Source: an uncultured Collinsella sp.
Lineage (GTDB): Bacteria; Actinomycetota; Coriobacteriia; Coriobacteriales; Coriobacteriaceae
Assembly (NCBI GenBank): GCA_902495985.1
Contig: CABUZF010000049.1
Location: forward strand, 1 to 7,302
Direction of reading: 5' to 3'
DNA length: 7,302 nucleotides
Shown: piece after piece, positions 4,426 through 7,302 of the stretch
Layout of the letters: the number at the start of each line of letters is the position of its first letter
Position numbering within the stretch: position 1 is the stretch's first letter
Position numbers and translations under genes: made by a program
The notes under the pieces: model-generated
What the model was told of the DNA's origin: nothing
Seen by the model: only the letters and a program-made list of their open reading frames with translations
Database searches by the model: none

Positions 4426-5784
4426 ATGGCAGCAACTGAGCAGCTGTTCAACGTTCGTGAGCGCAAGCGTTTTGAGCGCCACGACATCTGGGAGCGCATC
4501 GCCGAGAACGGCACGATTTCCGCCGCCGTCATGGTCCTCGCTGCCATCGCCGCCGTTATCTGCGCCAATACCGATGTCTACGAGGCCATCCATCACTTTT
4601 TGGAGACCCCACTGTATGTGGGCCTGGGCAACCTTACGGCCGGTCTCACCGTTGAGCTTTTCGTCAACGACTTCCTCATGGCGATTTTCTTTTTGCTGGT
4701 GGGCATTGAGCTTAAGTACGAGATGACAGTTGGCGAGCTCAAGAACCCGCGTCAGGCCATGCTTCCCATGCTGGCGGCCGTGGGCGGCGTCGTCGTTCCC
4801 GCCTGCATCTATCTGATCTTTAACCATGCCGGCGCGCACAACGGCTGGGCCATTCCCATGGCAACCGATATTGCCTTTGCGCTGGGCGTGCTGTCGCTTT
4901 TGGGCAATCGCGTGCCCAACGGCGTGCGCGTGTTCTTCTCGACGCTCGCCATCGCCGACGACCTCATCTCCATCGCCGCCATCGCCATCTTCTACGGTCA
5001 GAGCCCCAATCCGTTTTGGTTGGGCGCCGCCGCGCTTGTGACCTGCGCGCTCGTGTGGCTCAACAAGACGCAGCATTACCGCCTTGCCCCGTACTCGGTG
5101 CTGGGCCTGCTGCTGTGGTTCTGCATGTTCAAGAGCGGCGTGCATGCCACGCTTGCTGGCGTCATCCTGGCCTTCACCATTCCGGCCAAGTGCGGCGTCA
5201 AGCTCGATAGCCTCACCGATTGGTTGGGCGAGTGCCTGCCGCTGCTCGATGACCGCTACGATGACGAGGCACACATCCTGGGCCAGCATGACTTTACCGT
5301 CTCGACCACCAAGGTCGAGCGCGTCATGCACCGCGTGACCCCGCCGCTCATCCGCATGGAGCGTCTGATCTCCACGCCGGTCAACTTTGTGATTCTGCCG
5401 ATCTTTGCGTTCGTGAACGCACAGGTTCGCCTAGTGGGTGTGGACATGAGCACGCTGCTCACCGACCCGGTGACGCTCGGCGTGTACTTTGGTATGCTGC
5501 TGGGCAAGCCGATCGGTATCTTTGGCATGACGTTCGCCTTGGTCAAGCTCAAGGCCTGCGAGCTGCCGCGCAATGTCAACTGGCACATGATTGCCGGTGT
5601 GGGCATTCTGGGCGGCATCGGCTTTACCATGTCGATTCTCATCAGCGGCCTTGCCTTCCCGACGGCCCAGTTTGAGGTTCTGGCCGCCAAGGCCGCTATT
5701 CTCGCCGGCTCTGTCACCGCGGCCGTACTTGGCATGATCTACATGAGTGTGATCTGCAAACATCCCGCGCCCAAGGACGAGTAA
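4426..5784 (+). CDS. nhaA: Na+/H+ antiporter NhaA
   Basis: This inner-membrane secondary transporter exports Na+ (or Li+) in exchange for protons and serves sodium tolerance and pH homeostasis. The 452-residue product shows many hydrophobic helices from about residue 30 to 445. The functional residues of Escherichia coli NhaA are present: the unwound-helix motif ATDIAF (146-151), the paired aspartates D178-D179 in AIADDL that bind the ion, and the lysine K361 in LGKPIGIF. The C-terminal family motif GGIGFTMSI is at 396-404. Compared with the 388-residue E. coli protein it is about 60 residues longer, with much of the excess in an acidic, hydrophilic loop around residues 258-308 that contains DDRYDDE, between two membrane segments. 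AAAGGAG lies 6 bases before the ATG. The gene stands alone between terminators, with an unusual leader hairpin that may regulate it. Confidence 0.97.
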   Translation: MAATEQLFNVRERKRFERHDIWERIAENGTISAAVMVLAAIAAVICANTDVYEAIHHFLETPLYVGLGNLTAGLTVELFVNDFLMAIFFLLVGIELKYEMTVGELKNPRQAMLPMLAAVGGVVVPACIYLIFNHAGAHNGWAIPMATDIAFALGVLSLLGNRVPNGVRVFFSTLAIADDLISIAAIAIFYGQSPNPFWLGAAALVTCALVWLNKTQHYRLAPYSVLGLLLWFCMFKSGVHATLAGVILAFTIPAKCGVKLDSLTDWLGECLPLLDDRYDDEAHILGQHDFTVSTTKVERVMHRVTPPLIRMERLISTPVNFVILPIFAFVNAQVRLVGVDMSTLLTDPVTLGVYFGMLLGKPIGIFGMTFALVKLKACELPRNVNWHMIAGVGILGGIGFTMSILISGLAFPTAQFEVLAAKAAILAGSVTAAVLGMIYMSVICKHPAPKDE

Positions 5785-5874
5785 GAGCGCGAAAACCGGC
5801 TCCAGAACCGATTCGGGCGCGTTCAAAATGCGGATTCGGGCGGTGCTTGCCGCCTGCCAGACACCCCCGTGGTC

Positions 5875-5919
5875 AAAAAACGCCGTTTGTGAGTACTGTC
5901 ACAAACGGCGTTTCATTTT
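5875..5919. terminator. Bidirectional intrinsic terminator after nhaA
   Basis: A perfect 15-bp stem pairs 5878-5892 with 5899-5913 around the 6-base loop GTACTG. On the plus strand it is followed by CATTTTA; on the minus strand it is followed by six Ts (the As at 5875-5880). It lies about 95 bp past the nhaA stop and can end transcription from both sides. The centre contains TGAGTACTGTCAC, which recurs inverted at 6065-6077. Confidence 0.85.
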
Positions 5920-5963
5920 AGGTGTGGAAAATAATGAACACAATCATGCTATCTGTATGTTAA

Positions 5964-6005
5964 CGAGTAATCGCTTGACTCCAATTTGGCGATAGCTACT
6001 ACTCG
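5964..6005. repeat. Interrupted inverted repeat
   Basis: CGAGTA (5964-5969) pairs with TACTCG (6000-6005), and the adjoining ATCGC (5970-5974) pairs with GCGAT (5989-5993), leaving a 6-base bulge and a 14-base loop. No T-run follows on the plus strand. It may be part of a longer intergenic repeat that includes the conserved sequence at 6065-6077. Confidence 0.35.
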
Positions 6006-6022
6006 GAAAGAAAATCCAGGCG

Positions 6023-6051
6023 AAAAAACGCCGATTTGGGGGCTTAATCGG
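6023..6051 (-). terminator. Weak terminator candidate for the small minus-strand gene
   Basis: Read on the minus strand, CCGATT and AATCGG (complement of 6046-6051 and 6031-6036) form a 6-bp stem with a 9-base loop, followed two bases later by six Ts (the As at 6023-6028). It lies 107 bp past the stop of the 84-residue gene. The stem is short, so the stronger hairpin at 5875-5919 may be the real end. Confidence 0.4.
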
Positions 6052-6064
6052 TGCTACTAAAAAG

Positions 6065-6077
6065 GTAACAGTACTCA
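6065..6077 (-). repeat. Second copy of the TGAGTACTGTYAC sequence
   Basis: On the minus strand this reads TGAGTACTGTTAC, matching 12 of 13 bases of TGAGTACTGTCAC at 5890-5902 on the plus strand. The two copies are therefore inverted, about 160 bp apart. Unlike the first, this copy is not inside a strong hairpin. A dispersed intergenic repeat is the likeliest explanation. Confidence 0.4.
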
Positions 6078-6157
6078 TATTTGCCCTTTTTTGGCCACAA
6101 GCCCTAAAACAAGCCTCGCCAGGGTCGGGAAACGGGCCAAATCGTCGGCCTCGAGGC

Positions 6158-6412
6158 TCATTCCACGGTGCCGTAGACGGCGCCCCAGCCGTGGGCGGCA
6201 AGGGCGGAGTTGAGTTGGTCGCAAAGTGACTGGCGGTCGTAATAGCCGGGCGGTAGCAGGTTGACGATTTCCATGAGATCGGGCGCCAGATCCAAGATTT
6301 CGGCCTGTACGATCAGATCCAGGCGGTCGATGGCGTGGCGGTCATAAAACAGTCCGTCGACCAGGCGCTGCAGGTCGCCGAATTCCTCGGCCTGGAACGA
6401 TCCGTACTCCAT
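6158..6412 (-). CDS. Small protein of unknown function, 84 residues
   Basis: I do not recognise this family. The gene looks real because AAGGAGG ends 4 bases before the ATG and the following gene diverges from it in a normal 149-bp promoter-sized gap. The protein is acidic and looks helical, with no signal peptide, membrane segment or cysteine pair (one cysteine only). It begins MEYGSFQAEEFGDLQRLVDG. The middle, DRLDLIVQAEILDLAPDLMEIVNLLPPG, alternates acidic and hydrophobic residues, suggesting amphipathic helices. The C-terminal part, DQLNSALAAHGWGAVYGTVE, has a Gly/Trp-rich end that looks conserved rather than random. It is probably a cytoplasmic monocistronic gene. No function can be assigned, and its convergent and divergent neighbours give no hint of partnership. 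Confidence 0.75.
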   Translation of the reverse strand: MEYGSFQAEEFGDLQRLVDGLFYDRHAIDRLDLIVQAEILDLAPDLMEIVNLLPPGYYDRQSLCDQLNSALAAHGWGAVYGTVE

Positions 6413-6561
6413 AGTGCCTCCTTGGGCGCTTCACGCCGGCATGCGCGGCGATTCGTAATTCATTGCGATGGACTTAATCTATCACGGCTTCATAACGTTG
6501 CGACGGTGGCGGTCTATACTTAGAAGAATTGCAACGTACCGCTTCGTGAAAGGTCGCACCC
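6413..6561. promoter_or_regulatory. Divergent promoter region between the small gene and the aminotransferase gene
   Basis: This 149-bp gap must start transcription in both directions. On the plus strand, TATACT at 6515-6520 is a good -10 candidate 47 bases before the aminotransferase ATG, with only a weak -35 (CATAAC or ATAACG near 6491-6497). A GAAAGG ribosome binding site at 6548-6553 precedes the ATG by 8 bases. No clear minus-strand promoter stands out. A short inverted repeat, CGCCG/CGGCG, lies about 20 bp upstream of the small gene's start. Confidence 0.45.
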
Positions 6562-7302
6562 ATGCAGACGATCTACCAGAAGATGGAAACCACCGAACTC
6601 GATGCCGCCATAGAGGCGCTCAAAGCCGAGGTCGCCGAGGTCAAGGCCAAGGGCCTGGCGCTCGACATGGCCCGCGGCAAGCCGTCGCCCTCCCAGGTGG
6701 ACATCTCTCGACCCATGCTCGATATCCTCAATGCCGATGCCGATCTGCACGACGGCAATGTCGACTGCTCCAACTACGGCTGCTTTGAGGGCATTCCCTC
6801 GGCACGCAAGCTGGCGGGGGAGTTCCTGGGTTGCCCCGCCGAGCAGACGCTCGTGCTGGGTTCGTCGAGCTTGCTGATCGAGCACGATATCGCCGGTATG
6901 TTCTGGCGTTGCGGCTCGTGTGGTAGCGATCCTTGGGAGGCTTACGAGGCAGCGCACGACGGCAAGAAGGTCAAGTTCCTGTGCCCGGTTCCCGGCTACG
7001 ATCGCCACTTTGGCATTACCGCCGACTTGGGTATCGAGAACGTTCCCGTCGCGATGACCGACAACGGCCCCGATATGGACGAGATCGAGCGCCTCGTTGC
7101 CGCCGACGATTCCATCAAGGGCATCTGGTGCGTGCCCAAGTATTCCAACCCCACGGGTATCACCTTTAGCGAGGACACCGTGCGCCGCCTGGTCGAGATG
7201 CACACGGCCGCGCCCGATTTCCGCATCTTCTGGGACAACGCCTACTGCGTGCACGACCTGTACGACGAGACCGACGAGCTCGCCAACATCTTTGATCTTG
7301 CC
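6562..7302 (+). CDS. Aspartate-type aminotransferase (type Ic, PF12897-like), N-terminal part
   Basis: The visible 247 residues belong to a fold-type I, pyridoxal-phosphate-dependent aminotransferase of the group that includes the corynebacterial aspartate aminotransferase AspT. That enzyme moves the amino group between aspartate and 2-oxoglutarate in the cytoplasm. Family motifs in order are MARGKPSP (36-43), SNYG (70-73), GSSSL (100-104, where relatives commonly have GNSSL), KVKFLCPVPGYDRHF (136-150), GIWCVPKYSNPTG (187-199) and FRIFWDNAY (220-228). N196 in SNPTG and D225/Y228 in DNAY are expected cofactor-site residues. The Schiff-base lysine lies beyond the window, so catalysis cannot be checked. 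A CGSC pair at 117-120 sits in a variable loop. Relatives are roughly 420-440 residues, so about 60% is present. The ATG is supported by GAAAGG 8 bases upstream. Substrate preference is inferred from the family. Confidence 0.88.
   Translation, partial: MQTIYQKMETTELDAAIEALKAEVAEVKAKGLALDMARGKPSPSQVDISRPMLDILNADADLHDGNVDCSNYGCFEGIPSARKLAGEFLGCPAEQTLVLGSSSLLIEHDIAGMFWRCGSCGSDPWEAYEAAHDGKKVKFLCPVPGYDRHFGITADLGIENVPVAMTDNGPDMDEIERLVAADDSIKGIWCVPKYSNPTGITFSEDTVRRLVEMHTAAPDFRIFWDNAYCVHDLYDETDELANIFDLA

Larger units (their letters stand above)
5785..6157. other. Intergenic region with terminators and inverted repeats
   Basis: This 373-bp gap separates convergent nhaA and the small minus-strand gene. 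It holds a 10-bp direct repeat GATTCGGGCG (5810-5819 and 5833-5842), a short GGCGG/CCGCC hairpin (5839-5854), the bidirectional terminator at 5875-5919, an inverted repeat at 5964-6005, a minus-strand terminator candidate at 6023-6051, and the perfect palindrome GCCTCGAGGC (6148-6157) against the small gene's stop codon. Open frames crossing it have no ribosome binding site, and I do not believe any is a gene. Confidence 0.65.

Noticed and set aside
3199..5331. 710-codon minus-strand open frame antisense to ppaC and nhaA
   Set aside because: Its length comes from the codon bias of the opposite strand. The sense strand encodes two well-conserved enzymes, and no start site with a Shine-Dalgarno supports it.
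5944..6201. 85-codon minus-strand open frame over the intergenic repeat region
   Set aside because: It overlaps the end of the better-supported 84-residue gene, lacks a ribosome binding site, and translates hairpin and repeat DNA.

Overview
The window looks like ordinary chromosomal DNA from a GC-rich Gram-positive bacterium, most likely Coriobacteriia (Collinsella or a close relative). The reasons are Shine-Dalgarno sites of the GGAGG type before nearly every gene, GC-rich coding with strong C/G preference at third positions, the combination of a DHH-type manganese pyrophosphatase, a long-loop NhaA and a type Ic (PF12897-like) aminotransferase, and intergenic hairpin repeats of a kind I associate with Collinsella from memory. 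The genus is inference; no rRNA or other marker is present.

Layout. 1-106: tail of an upstream region and a strong hairpin. 107-1833, minus strand: manA (class I mannose-6-phosphate isomerase) preceded 74 bp upstream by a GntR/UTRA regulator, probably one transcript with the regulator first. 1834-2115: AT-rich divergent control region with a perfect 14-bp palindrome, repeated GTATA-type motifs and a hairpin. 2116-3069, plus strand: ROK-family sugar kinase, probably glucokinase. 3070-3234: hairpins sharing a 10-bp sequence with the hairpin upstream of the kinase. 3235-4158: ppaC, manganese-dependent inorganic pyrophosphatase, ending in a clear intrinsic terminator. 4159-4425: leader of nhaA with an inverted repeat and a second terminator-like hairpin placed before the nhaA ribosome binding site. 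4426-5784: nhaA Na+/H+ antiporter. 5785-6157: intergenic region with a bidirectional terminator and several inverted repeats. 6158-6412, minus strand: an 84-residue protein of unknown function. 6562-7302, plus strand: N-terminal 247 residues of an aspartate-type aminotransferase that runs off the right edge.

Functionally, the left half is hexose phosphate metabolism (mannose-6-phosphate to fructose-6-phosphate, hexose phosphorylation) with a sugar-type regulator between the two enzymes. The right half is housekeeping: pyrophosphate removal, sodium/pH homeostasis and amino acid transamination. ppaC, nhaA and the aminotransferase look like separately transcribed single genes. I see no phage, transposase, CRISPR array, tRNA or rRNA. 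Nothing here amounts to a new defence or mobile system; the best leads are non-coding: the paired hairpin repeats, the nhaA leader and the operator-like palindromes.
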